From an uncultured Collinsella sp. (GTDB lineage Bacteria > Actinomycetota > Coriobacteriia > Coriobacteriales > Coriobacteriaceae), in NCBI GenBank assembly GCA_900541125.1, contig UQIK01000009.1:25736-89735 (forward strand): a stretch of DNA of 64,000 nt. Direction: 5' to 3'. Of this stretch, positions 36,588-44,820 are shown one piece after another (within the stretch, counting starts at the first letter, position 1; the number at the start of each line of letters is the position of its first letter). The notes beneath the pieces are model-generated. The model had not been told where the DNA came from and made no database searches. It saw nothing but the letters and a program-made list of their open reading frames with translations. The position numbers were made by a program, and so were the translations under genes.

Positions 36588-37289
36588 TTACAGTCCGCGA
36601 ATTCGTACAGCCTCGGGCGGAAACTCTTGCTCGCCGGCATCGGTCTTGATGGTCGCGCGGCCCCAGATGTCCAGGCCCGCAAACACACCGACCGCAAGCG
36701 GCAAACCGTTGGGCGACACCGCCGCAACTTGGCGGCCCAGCAGCGGCACCATGTCGAAGTACTCGCCCAGCACGGGAGCCAGCGGACCGGCAGCGCCCTG
36801 CGGCGTGTTGGCAACAACCGCCCAGGCGTCCACGCGGGCCAGCACGGCGGCGGCCAGCGTCTCGACCAGCGCTTCGTCAGCCACGTCCACACCAAGCTCG
36901 CTCAGCGCCGAACGCTCAATATCCACCGTCACGGCACCGAACATGCCCACAGCACCGGCGCCGCCGTTCACGGTAACACGCGCGAGCGACGTCTCAAACG
37001 CAGGCGCACCGCACACGATATCGCTCGGCCACTGGATACCCACCTTACCGGCAAGGCCCAACCCCGGCGTCGAAGCCGTGCCCACGAGCGCGTCCATCAT
37101 GCCCATCGCGGCCACAAACGGCAGGCCGTGGAAGGCGTGCATATTCACATCCGGACGCACGACCAGCGAAAACGTCAGCGAAGCATCGCCCGCGCTCCAC
37201 GCGCACCAGCCCGCGGACACGCCCTCGCGGCCCGCGTTACGCGCCGCGTCGAGCTCGGTGCCGGCGGCAACAGCATTCATCTCGATCAT
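36588..37289 (-). CDS. Biotin/lipoate ligase-fold protein, active-site motifs degenerate
   Basis: 233 aa. The order LTFSLVVRP, LPFVAAMGMMDAL, GIQWPSDIV, and a C-terminal SH3-like segment (GVFAGLDIWGRATIKTDAGEQEF) matches biotin-protein ligase (BirA). The biotin-binding GRGRxGR motif is absent and replaced by WSAGDASL. The lysine-bearing GxKxAGIL strand after WPND is replaced by CGAPAFETSL. There is no N-terminal DNA-binding domain. It may bind something else or be a dead paralogue. Its ATG follows immediately after the folPK stop, so it is in the folate operon. Confidence 0.6.
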   Translation of the reverse strand: MIEMNAVAAGTELDAARNAGREGVSAGWCAWSAGDASLTFSLVVRPDVNMHAFHGLPFVAAMGMMDALVGTASTPGLGLAGKVGIQWPSDIVCGAPAFETSLARVTVNGGAGAVGMFGAVTVDIERSALSELGVDVADEALVETLAAAVLARVDAWAVVANTPQGAAGPLAPVLGEYFDMVPLLGRQVAAVSPNGLPLAVGVFAGLDIWGRATIKTDAGEQEFPPEAVRIRGL

Positions 37290-39032
37290 CTACATACGCC
37301 CCAATTCGCCAACGATATGGCCCACGCGGTCCTCGGGCTCCTTGACCTCGACACCGTTGTAGCGGAAGAACCGCGCTGGGTCGTGCATCAGGTCCTCGAG
37401 CGGCACCAGCACAAAGTCGCGCTCGCCAATGAGAGGATGCGGCAGGCGCAGCTTTTTGCCGCCGTGGGTCTCGCCATCCATCCACAGCAGATCCAGGTCG
37501 ATGGTGCGCGGACCGTTGGCCTTGGCCTTCTTGGAGCGGTCGCGGCCCAGCTCAGCCTCGATCTTCATGAGCTCGTCGAGCAGCACCAGCGGCGCCAGCT
37601 CGGTCTTGATCTCGATGACGGCGTTGGCAAACGCGTCCTGGCGCGTCTCGTAGGCCGGCTCGCTCTCGTAGATCTTGGAGGAGTTGGACACACAGGTGAG
37701 TGGAATCTCGGCGATCATCTCGCGTGCAGCGCGGATGTTGTCGCAGCGATGCCCCAGGTTGGAGCCCACAGCCACAAACGCGCGGCGCGGCTGCGGCTTG
37801 GCAACCGCCCAGTAACCGTTCAGGAACTGCGCAAAACCCGCGGCGTCGTGCACGCGCACGATGTTGGCACCGGCCTGGATGGCGCCCAGGCACACGCCAA
37901 ACGTAGCGGCATCGCGCTCGGCGGCCTCGGTCACGCCCGAGACGGCGCCCACAAAGCGCTTGCGCGACACGGCGCACATGAGCGGATAGCCCAGTGACGC
38001 CATCTTGGCAGTCTCGCGCTGGATGACGATGTCCTCGTTAGCCGACTTACCAAAGCCCGGGCCAGGATCGATGCAGATGCGGTCGTGCGACACGCCGGCA
38101 TGGATGAGCGTGCGGGCCTGGTCGGACAGAAAGCCCATGACGCGGCGCATGATGGGCGCCGAATCGGGCAGGGTGAAGCGGCGGAGCTGCGAGGTAGGCA
38201 CGTAGGCTTCCTCGCGGCGGGCGCTGCGGCGCATCATGGCGGCCAGGCGGTCATTGGACTCCGATGCGGCCTCGGTGGCTGCGGGCGCGGCCTCGGGCGC
38301 GGGCGCGACGGTCTCGGCGGCAGTAGCCTGCTCGGCGGCCGGCGTCTCCTGCTCGCTTGAAGGCTCAGACGTGGGCTCCGGTTCGCCAAACGGCAACGAG
38401 GGCTGCACCACGCCGCCCGGAAGCTTGGCCTCCGGCTTAGGCTCGCCCAGCAACTTGCCGCGACGGCGGCGAGCCGGCTTCTCGGCCTCACGCGCGGCCT
38501 CGGCAGCCGCCTCGCGCGCCTTCTCGGCAACAAACGCCGCTGCCGAGGTATCGAGCTGCACCGTTGCGTGCGTGCGGGTGGGCGCGGCGACCTCGCCGGC
38601 ATGCATCACGATGACGCCGCAGGTGCTCGTCTTAACAAACTCGACCATCTTGGGATCGGTGAAGCCGGTCACGTCGTTGACGATCGAGGCGCCGCAGCGC
38701 ACGGCCGCCTTGGCAACCGCCACATGACGCGTGTCGATCGAGACGATGGCGCCCTCCTTGGCCAGCGCGCGCACCACGGGCAGCACGCGGCGAGCCTCCT
38801 CGTCGGGGTTGACCGGGGTAAAACCGGGGCGCGTGGACTCGCCGCCCACGTCGATGATGTCGGCGCCGGCGTCGAGCATCGCCAGGCCGTACTCGATGGC
38901 GGCATCCGGGTCGAAGTGCTCCCCGCCATCGCTAAACGAATCGGGCGTCACGTTGAGGACGCCCATGATGCGCGGACGGTCAAAGCTGAGCTCATACTTT
39001 CCGCACCGCCATGTCTTGCTGTCGTTCGCCAT
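37290..39032 (-). CDS. folP-folK: Fused dihydropteroate synthase - HPPK (FolP-FolK) with internal insertion
   Basis: 580 aa, two consecutive steps of folate synthesis in one chain. DHPS part (about 1-410): NVTPDSFSDGG (27-37), DVGGESTRPG (61-70), SIDT, IVNDVTG, IDPGPGFGKS (321-330), VSRKRFVG, RVHD. HPPK part (417-580): FVAVGSNLG, then GPRTIDLDLLW and LPHPLIGERDFVL. Between strands of the DHPS barrel, residues about 155-285 form a low-complexity Ala/Glu/Pro-rich insert (with KPARRRRGK and SLPFGEPEPTSEP) absent from ordinary DHPS. ATG 39032 follows AGGAGG by six bases; the ATG at 39038 abuts it. Confidence 0.92.
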   Translation of the reverse strand: MANDSKTWRCGKYELSFDRPRIMGVLNVTPDSFSDGGEHFDPDAAIEYGLAMLDAGADIIDVGGESTRPGFTPVNPDEEARRVLPVVRALAKEGAIVSIDTRHVAVAKAAVRCGASIVNDVTGFTDPKMVEFVKTSTCGVIVMHAGEVAAPTRTHATVQLDTSAAAFVAEKAREAAAEAAREAEKPARRRRGKLLGEPKPEAKLPGGVVQPSLPFGEPEPTSEPSSEQETPAAEQATAAETVAPAPEAAPAATEAASESNDRLAAMMRRSARREEAYVPTSQLRRFTLPDSAPIMRRVMGFLSDQARTLIHAGVSHDRICIDPGPGFGKSANEDIVIQRETAKMASLGYPLMCAVSRKRFVGAVSGVTEAAERDAATFGVCLGAIQAGANIVRVHDAAGFAQFLNGYWAVAKPQPRRAFVAVGSNLGHRCDNIRAAREMIAEIPLTCVSNSSKIYESEPAYETRQDAFANAVIEIKTELAPLVLLDELMKIEAELGRDRSKKAKANGPRTIDLDLLWMDGETHGGKKLRLPHPLIGERDFVLVPLEDLMHDPARFFRYNGVEVKEPEDRVGHIVGELGRM

Positions 39033-39127
39033 GAACATCCTCCTAAAATGCCCACGCCGCCGAGCTTGGGGAGCTGGCGGCGGGGTCGCTTTGCACTCAG
39101 TCTTTCTATTGTATCCGCGCGCACGGG

Positions 39128-39880
39128 CTAGAACGCAAACGCGGCCGCGATGTCGCAAGAAATCAGCAGGTCGGCATTTGCATCCTGATCGGTGGGAGCA
39201 AGATTGCAAATGGCCAGCGTATCGCCGGTAAAGTAGCGCGTAAGGCCTGCCGCCGGATACACCACGAGCGAGGTCCCGCCCACGATGAGGGCATCGGCCG
39301 CGGCGATGGCGGCAACGGCGCCGGTCAGCACATGCTCGTCGAGCGGCTCCTCGTAGAGCACCACATCGGGCTTAATGCGCCCGCCGCACGCGGGGCACAC
39401 GGGCACGCCCGCGGCATCCTCGTGCTCGCGCGCGCAAATCCATTCGGCGCTGTAGACTGCGCCGCACGTCTGGCAAATGTTGCGATGGACCGATCCGTGC
39501 AGCTCGAACACGCGCTGCGAGCCGGCCATCTGATGCAGGCCGTCGATATTTTGCGTCACCACGGCATTTAGATTGCCGGCGCGCTCCAGCTCGGCCAACT
39601 TGGTGTGGCAGCGGTTGGGCTTAGCGCCAAGCGCGATCATCTTGGTGCGGTAGAAGTCGAAGAACTCGGCCGGATGCGCCTCGTAAAAGCTATGCGAGAG
39701 CATGGTCTCGGGCGGGTAGGCAAACTGCTGGTGATATAGGCCGTCCACGCTGCGGAAATCGGGGATGCCGCTCGCCGTGGAAACACCCGCGCCGCCAAAG
39801 AAGACCACGCGCTTGTGGGTGCCGAACAGCTCCGCCAGCGCGGCGGAGGCCTGTTTGGAGTCCGTTATCGCCTGCGTCAT
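39128..39880 (-). CDS. cobB: SIR2-family NAD-dependent protein deacylase
   Basis: 250 aa. NAD-binding GAGVSTASGIPDFRS, TQNIDGLH, catalytic His in FELHGS, and a zinc site CQTC...CPAC are all present, followed by GGTSLVVYPA. Sirtuins remove acyl groups from lysines using NAD+. GGAGG lies six bases before ATG 39880. A 95-base gap with a GC hairpin separates it from folPK. Confidence 0.93.
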   Translation of the reverse strand: MTQAITDSKQASAALAELFGTHKRVVFFGGAGVSTASGIPDFRSVDGLYHQQFAYPPETMLSHSFYEAHPAEFFDFYRTKMIALGAKPNRCHTKLAELERAGNLNAVVTQNIDGLHQMAGSQRVFELHGSVHRNICQTCGAVYSAEWICAREHEDAAGVPVCPACGGRIKPDVVLYEEPLDEHVLTGAVAAIAAADALIVGGTSLVVYPAAGLTRYFTGDTLAICNLAPTDQDANADLLISCDIAAAFAF

Positions 39881-40016
39881 ATGAGTCCTCCGTCCTCGTT
39901 GGTCGGGCAGCGTCGGGCAATGTCCCAGCATGCAGCCTTTGGGTCAGCACGCGCGGAGCCCACCACCGCCCCTGTTGCGCTAATCTTAAGCCTGCCAACC
40001 CCGTCGAAAGGACACC

Positions 40017-40835
40017 ATGCCTCAGACTTACACTTTCGCCTCGTGGAACGTCAACGGCCTGCGCGCCGTGCTCAAAAAGGACCCGAGCTTTATCCAGACC
40101 GCGCAAGAACTCGACGTCGATATCTTGGCGCTGCAGGAAACCAAGCTGCAGGAGGGCCAGGTCGATATTGACCTGCCCGGCTATCATCAAACCTGGAGCT
40201 ACGCCGAACGCAAAGGCTATTCGGGCACTGCGGTCTTTAGCCGCCAGGAACCGCTGCGCGTGCTGTACGCCGACGCACTGCTACCCTACGCCGGTGAGGG
40301 CGAGGCAGCCGAGCTCGTCGCCCAAGCTGCAACCGAGGGCCGCGTCTGCGCGCTCGAGTTCGACAAGTTTTGGTTTGTGGATGTCTACACGCCTAACGCC
40401 CAAAATGAGCTCGCGCGCATTGATGTGCGCATGGCCTGGGATGATGCCTATCGCGGCTTTTTGAGCGCGCTTGAGCGCGAGACCGGCAAGCCCGTCGTGA
40501 CCTGCGGCGACTTTAACGTAGCGCACGAGGAGATCGACCTTAAGAACCCCAAGTCCAACCGCGGCAACGCCGGCTTTTCGGACGAGGAACGCGGCAAGTT
40601 TACCGAGCTGCTCAACGCCGGGTTTACCGATACCTGGCGCGCGGCAAACCCCGACGTCGAGGGCGTCTACAGCTGGTGGAGCTACCGCTTTAATGCCCGC
40701 AAGAACAACGCCGGCTGGCGCATCGACTACTTCCTGGTAAGCGACGCAATCGCCGACAACGTACGCGACACCGGCATCCGCGGCGACATCTTCGGCAGCG
40801 ACCATTGCCCCGTCACCCTCACGCTAGAGCTCTAG
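40017..40835 (+). CDS. xthA: Exodeoxyribonuclease III / AP endonuclease
   Basis: 272 aa, complete EEP-fold nuclease of the ExoIII type. Motifs: SWNVNGLRA, LQETKLQ (metal Glu), YTPNAQ, GDFNVAHEEID (catalytic Asp/Asn), NAGWRIDYFLVS, GSDHCPVTL (catalytic Asp-His). Acts in base-excision repair of abasic sites. AAAGGA precedes the ATG. Confidence 0.95.
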   Translation: MPQTYTFASWNVNGLRAVLKKDPSFIQTAQELDVDILALQETKLQEGQVDIDLPGYHQTWSYAERKGYSGTAVFSRQEPLRVLYADALLPYAGEGEAAELVAQAATEGRVCALEFDKFWFVDVYTPNAQNELARIDVRMAWDDAYRGFLSALERETGKPVVTCGDFNVAHEEIDLKNPKSNRGNAGFSDEERGKFTELLNAGFTDTWRAANPDVEGVYSWWSYRFNARKNNAGWRIDYFLVSDAIADNVRDTGIRGDIFGSDHCPVTLTLEL

Positions 40836-40843
40836 CCCCCAAA

Positions 40844-40874
40844 TGATCCCCCGGGGACGAAGGAATACGGATCA
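40844..40874. repeat. Motif C, copy 4 (inverted)
   Basis: 31 bp starting TGATCCCCCGGGGACG and ending with GGATCA, i.e. motif C on the minus strand. Nine bases after the xthA stop. Confidence 0.75.
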
Positions 40875-40911
40875 CTTTTGCCCGCGCAAGGGCGCCTGCG
40901 TGACCCCGTCC

Positions 40912-41071
40912 GCCACGAAACCAGCCCATCTACTACGTTCAAGCCACTACCCTCAACCATAGCGAACAACGCAAAAAGAAAACCGCAGGTAGAAAGCCTG
41001 CGGTTTTTCATAAAACGCGGTCATGGTCGGGGGTATCAAGCTAAACGTAGTAGATGGGCCAGTTTCGTGGC
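40912..41071. repeat. Family B element, copy 3 (inverted)
   Basis: 160 bp, opposite orientation to copies 1 and 2. Arms of about 28 bp (40912-40939 and 41044-41071) pair with two G-U-type differences. The apex hairpin AAACCGCAGG / CCTGCGGTTT is intact and followed by TT. The second stem pairs TACCCTCAACCAT with ATGGTCGGGGGTA through wobble pairs. Confidence 0.88.
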
Positions 41072-41084
41072 AAGCGTCGTCAAC

Positions 41085-41125
41085 TGATTTCCTGGGGACA
41101 TCTGGAGACGGAAGAAAATGGATCA
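41085..41125. repeat. Motif C, copy 5 (inverted, longer)
   Basis: 41 bp relative of motif C with about ten extra bases (TGATTTCCTGGGGAC to GGATCA). Between family B and A copies 3. Confidence 0.55.
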
Positions 41126-41174
41126 ATTTGGCTCTCTGAGGGCCACGATGCCCGTCGTATCAGCCGGCCATTCC

Positions 41175-41326
41175 AAAACTATGCCGGTTTACGGGGCTGA
41201 ATCGCGAACCCCCAACCATACGCAATTCCGAGATAATAAAACCGCAGGTGAACGGCTTGCTCTATTTCGAAAAAAACTGGTATGGTCTGCCTGTGCCAAT
41301 CTAGCCCCGTAAACCGGCATAGTTTT
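41175..41326. repeat. Family A element, copy 3 (inverted)
   Basis: 152 bp with perfect 24-bp arms (41175-41198 and 41303-41326), identical in length to copies 1 and 2 and inverted. Interior hairpin AAAACCGCAGG is one-sided and partly decayed. It lies at convergent 3' ends of xthA and the ECF S component. Confidence 0.9.
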
Positions 41327-41373
41327 AAAATGGCACTTTGACAGCATTGATTCCCGCCTCGGCGCAACTAGCC

Positions 41374-42087
41374 CTACAGTCCGTATTTCACGACGACACG
41401 GTTAATGCGACGGCACCAAGGCCTGTACAAGGCGGCCAAAAACACGCAGGTCGCGAGGCCGTGTGTGATATCGAACGGCACCGCCGTGGCAAGACGCGCC
41501 ACGGCTCCCGCCCACGTGAGCGGCTGCACAAAGCCGATGATGTCGTAGGCGTTGATTACAACTCCGTAGAGCAGGCCCGACGCAAAGCCGTACGCCATCA
41601 GCGCCGGCATGCGCACGGTGCCATCGGCGCGGTCGAATGCACCCGCATACGACAGCGCACCGCCAACGTATCCCACGAGCCCCCAGGCATACATCTGCCA
41701 CGGCGTCCACATGCCCTGTCCAAAAAAGAAATTGCTGGTCAGCGCCGCCAGCGCGCCAACCATAAAACCATTGCGGCGACCAAGCGTCGCCCCCGCGATA
41801 ATGGCGATGGCGCTCACCGGTTTAAAGTCGGGAATGGGCCCAAACAGGATGCGCCCCGCCGCCGCCAGCGCCGCCAGCACCAGCGTGGGCATAATCTGGC
41901 GCAAACCCGGACGAGATGCCTCGTAACCCGCAAAGAACAGTGCAAGCACCAGCGCCACCACGACAAGCATGGCAAGCGCCGCCTGCTCAATGCCCGCCAA
42001 CAATGCTGCGGCCATTACCGCCGGCGCCGCCAACAGCAGCGGAATCTCCAGTTTTGCAAGCAGGCGCAAGCCGCGATAATCTGCCAT
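41374..42087 (-). CDS. ECF transporter substrate-binding (S) component
   Basis: 237 aa, six or seven membrane helices. The segment GPIPDFKPVSAIAIIAGATLG and the following NFFFGQGMWTPWQMYAWGLVGY are typical of ECF S components. It lies four bases downstream of the fused ATPase gene and belongs to an S-A-A-T unit. The substrate is not determined; vitamins or their precursors are usual. ATG 42087 chosen from length and spacing to the upstream stop. Confidence 0.8.
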   Translation of the reverse strand: MADYRGLRLLAKLEIPLLLAAPAVMAAALLAGIEQAALAMLVVVALVLALFFAGYEASRPGLRQIMPTLVLAALAAAGRILFGPIPDFKPVSAIAIIAGATLGRRNGFMVGALAALTSNFFFGQGMWTPWQMYAWGLVGYVGGALSYAGAFDRADGTVRMPALMAYGFASGLLYGVVINAYDIIGFVQPLTWAGAVARLATAVPFDITHGLATCVFLAALYRPWCRRINRVVVKYGL

Positions 42088-42091
42088 CCCA

Positions 42092-43735
42092 TCACGCCCT
42101 ATAGAACACGTTGTCGGCAAAGAAGTCGGCCGGGGGCTCCATGCAGGCAATCTCGCCGTCAAACATCATGGCAATGTCATCGGCAACCTGCTCGGCAAAA
42201 TCCAGATCGTGCGTGGCCATAATGACGGTGCCGCCAGCCTTCGCATGGTCACACAGGGCGCGGGCGATGATGCGGCGGCTCTCCAGGTCCAAGCCCTTCG
42301 TGGGCTCGTCAAGCAGCAGCAGCTCGGGGCCGATCAGCAGCAGCTTTGCCAGCGCGAGCAGCTGGCGCTGTCCGCCCGAAAGGTCGTAGGGGTGGCGCGT
42401 CTCCAAGCCGTCCAGCCCCAGTTGCGCCGCACGCTCCCGCGCCAAGTTCTCGTCATATCCGCAGATCGAAGCCCATTCCATCAGCTCGTCGCGCACCGTT
42501 TCGGCGACCAGCAATGCCTTGGGATTCTGTGGCAGCAGAGCCGCCGAAGCCGCCCCACGCACCATGCGGCCGCGCTGTAGCTTGGCGGTCTTCGCCAGCA
42601 CCGAAAGCATTGTCGACTTGCCGCAGCCGTTACCGCCCACAACCGCATGCACCGCGCCAGCCGAAAACGACGCATCGAGCCCGCGCAGCACCCAACCGCC
42701 CGCGCGATCGTAGCGAAACCAGCTCCCTGCCAGGGTGGTAGCCGACCCAGCGTGCATTTTTTGGAGTATTCTGCTTCCATCCGTGCGCGGGAAGGCTTCC
42801 GAGCCGTTCTCGAGCGACGTTTGCACCGCAAATTCGGACGATTTGTCCAATTCCGAACTTTTTTTCGCGCTCGATACGTCCCCGGGCGGCTCCAGAGAGC
42901 CCAAATTGTCCTCACGCCTGCTGAATACTCCTTTTTTTGCACATCGGATGGCACCCCACCCCAACATATCATCGGAAACCAGCGATTCTCGGCGTCCCAA
43001 AGAAGCCATATCCGCCACCTCGCGCACGCGACCGTCCTCAATCCGGTACGCACACGTCGCGTATTCGAGCATTGGGCGCGGCTGATGCGTCGCCACAACA
43101 ACCGTGCAGCCCAGCTCGCGATTCACACGAAACAGCGCGTGCAGGAAATTCTTCTCCGCAACCGGATCAAGCTGAGACGTGGGCTCGTCGAGCAGCAGCA
43201 CGCGCGGGCGCAGCGTCAGAACGGCCGCCAACGACAGCAACTGTTTGCGACCGCCCGAAAGCGTGTCAGTATCGCGGTGAAGCCAATCTTCCAGCCCAAA
43301 GAAATAGCTGGTCTCAGATACGCGACGGCGCATCTCATCACGCGCTAGCCCCAAGTTTTCCAGGCCAAACGCCATCTCGTGCCACACGGTTTCGCACACG
43401 ATCTGGTTCTCGGGATCCTGGAACACATAGCCCACGCGCTCCGCCGATGCCCGCACATCCATGTCGGCGACGGGCTCGCCCAGCACGCGCAGTTCGCCAG
43501 TGCGCTCGCCCGCCGGAGCGATCTCGGGCTTGAGCAGCGACAGCAGCGTCGACTTACCCGATCCGGTACCGCCAACAAGCAGCGCAAATGCACCTTGGGG
43601 AACAGACCAGTCGAGCCCCTCGAGCACCGCAGCCTCAGCCCCGGGGTAGGTAAAGCTCAGACCCCGTACCTCAATCGCAGGCACATCAGAGCCGCACGCC
43701 CCGCCCGTTACCGAGCAGCTATCCAACCGAGCCAT
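42092..43735 (-). CDS. Fused ECF transporter ATPases (EcfA-EcfA')
   Basis: 547 aa with two complete nucleotide-binding domains. Domain 1 (about 18-245): Walker A GGTGSGKS, signature LSGGRKQ, Walker B LLLDEPTSQLD. Domain 2 (about 325-545): GGNGCGKS, LSGGQRQ, LLLDEPTKGLD. The two normally separate EcfA1 and EcfA2 are joined by a linker of about 70 residues rich in Ser, Lys and Glu. That linker is encoded by a nested inverted repeat (42752-42942). The start overlaps the EcfT stop (TGATG). Confidence 0.9.
   Translation of the reverse strand: MARLDSCSVTGGACGSDVPAIEVRGLSFTYPGAEAAVLEGLDWSVPQGAFALLVGGTGSGKSTLLSLLKPEIAPAGERTGELRVLGEPVADMDVRASAERVGYVFQDPENQIVCETVWHEMAFGLENLGLARDEMRRRVSETSYFFGLEDWLHRDTDTLSGGRKQLLSLAAVLTLRPRVLLLDEPTSQLDPVAEKNFLHALFRVNRELGCTVVVATHQPRPMLEYATCAYRIEDGRVREVADMASLGRRESLVSDDMLGWGAIRCAKKGVFSRREDNLGSLEPPGDVSSAKKSSELDKSSEFAVQTSLENGSEAFPRTDGSRILQKMHAGSATTLAGSWFRYDRAGGWVLRGLDASFSAGAVHAVVGGNGCGKSTMLSVLAKTAKLQRGRMVRGAASAALLPQNPKALLVAETVRDELMEWASICGYDENLARERAAQLGLDGLETRHPYDLSGGQRQLLALAKLLLIGPELLLLDEPTKGLDLESRRIIARALCDHAKAGGTVIMATHDLDFAEQVADDIAMMFDGEIACMEPPADFFADNVFYRA
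42752..42942. repeat. Family I nested inverted repeat inside the EcfA-EcfA' gene
   Basis: 191 bp. Outer arms (42752-42774 and 42920-42942) share GTGCA and GGAGTATTC/GAATACTCC. Inner pairs include AGCCG/CGGCT, TCGAGCG/CGCTCGA and TTCGGA/TCCGAA. The element is read through in frame as the inter-domain linker. Confidence 0.7.
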
Positions 43736-44622
43736 CAGCCAAACCTCTTCTCGTCAATCGCGTGCAACACACAGGGCAACACCATCCAAGCCGCGTACAC
43801 AATATAGCCAGGCCACGGCGCCGGCACCGAAAGCTGAGGGTAAAACGAATACTGCGTTGTCGCGGCCCACGCCGCCGCAACCGCAGCGGCGCCAAACAGC
43901 GCAAGCCCCACCAGCGCGGCAACGTCGCCGCGCCCCAGCCGATACCGCGCATACGTCGTACGACGCGTCGCGGCACCCCACCCGCGCGAGCGCATCGCGT
44001 CCGCGCGCTCCAGCGAATCTTCCATGCCCCAGCCCATCAACACGCTCGACGCCCGCAGGCGCGAGCGCACGGGGTCGGCCGGCGCGCGCCCCGGCACGTC
44101 AATCGCATCTTGCACCGCCAGCACCGTGCGGCCGCGGCGCAAAAACTGTGGGATAAGCCGCATGCACATCGAGATCATGAGCGCGATCACCGGTGCGGCA
44201 TTACCCAGCAGCGCGAGCACCTTGTCGTATTTGAGCATCGACGCCGCGGCCTCAAACCACAGCACGCTCGCCACAAACAGCCCGCCCATGCACAGGCCGT
44301 ATACCATGCTCTCCAGATACACCGCGCGCACACCAATACGGAACAGCTCCGTCGAGCCCGAGGCGCTAAACAGCGGATTGAGCACCGCGATGATCAAAAT
44401 CACCGGCAGCTGCCAGCGAAGCGCCCCCAACGTGCGCGCGGCGCCGTGCGTCGCAAGCCCGTACGCCAGCCCGCCCGCAAGCGACAGCGCAATCAGCACC
44501 GGCTGCATCGAGAACATGGTGAGTCCCAGCGTCAACACCATGTAGAGCGCCGGCACCGCCGGATGCGACATCGAAAATGCCGCGACGGGTTCGTTGCCCG
44601 ATTCCTCTCGCATGATATCCAC
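43735..44622 (-). CDS. ECF transporter transmembrane (T) component
   Basis: 295 aa. About five or six membrane helices (HPAVPALYMVLTLGLTMFSMQP; LPVILIIAVLNPLF), and the two cytoplasmic coupling motifs seen as DAIDVPGRAP and ADAMRSRGWG, close to the ARG/ARS motifs of EcfT. Start is GTG 44622, five bases after GGGAGG; the longer frame to 44724 lacks a ribosome site. Works with the fused ATPases and the S component downstream. Confidence 0.82.
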   Translation of the reverse strand: MDIMREESGNEPVAAFSMSHPAVPALYMVLTLGLTMFSMQPVLIALSLAGGLAYGLATHGAARTLGALRWQLPVILIIAVLNPLFSASGSTELFRIGVRAVYLESMVYGLCMGGLFVASVLWFEAAASMLKYDKVLALLGNAAPVIALMISMCMRLIPQFLRRGRTVLAVQDAIDVPGRAPADPVRSRLRASSVLMGWGMEDSLERADAMRSRGWGAATRRTTYARYRLGRGDVAALVGLALFGAAAVAAAWAATTQYSFYPQLSVPAPWPGYIVYAAWMVLPCVLHAIDEKRFG

Positions 44623-44820
44623 GGGCACCTCCCATCCCCTCGCGCAAAACGCCAACGCCGCAGCGCCGCCGCCATGCACAACCAGCGCAAACACCACGCC
44701 GGCGGCAGCGACATCGGCCGTCACGCGTCAATCGTTACGCGCTCAACATATGCCTGCGGTATCATATTGCGCCGTGTATCGTTTCCAAACACACGTCTCT
44801 ATAACGTAACAGGAGATCAC

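Noticed and set aside
43762..44820. Upstream extension of glmU to an 823-codon frame
   Set aside because: Runs antisense through EcfT; the GlmU homology and an AGGAG site place the start at 44821.
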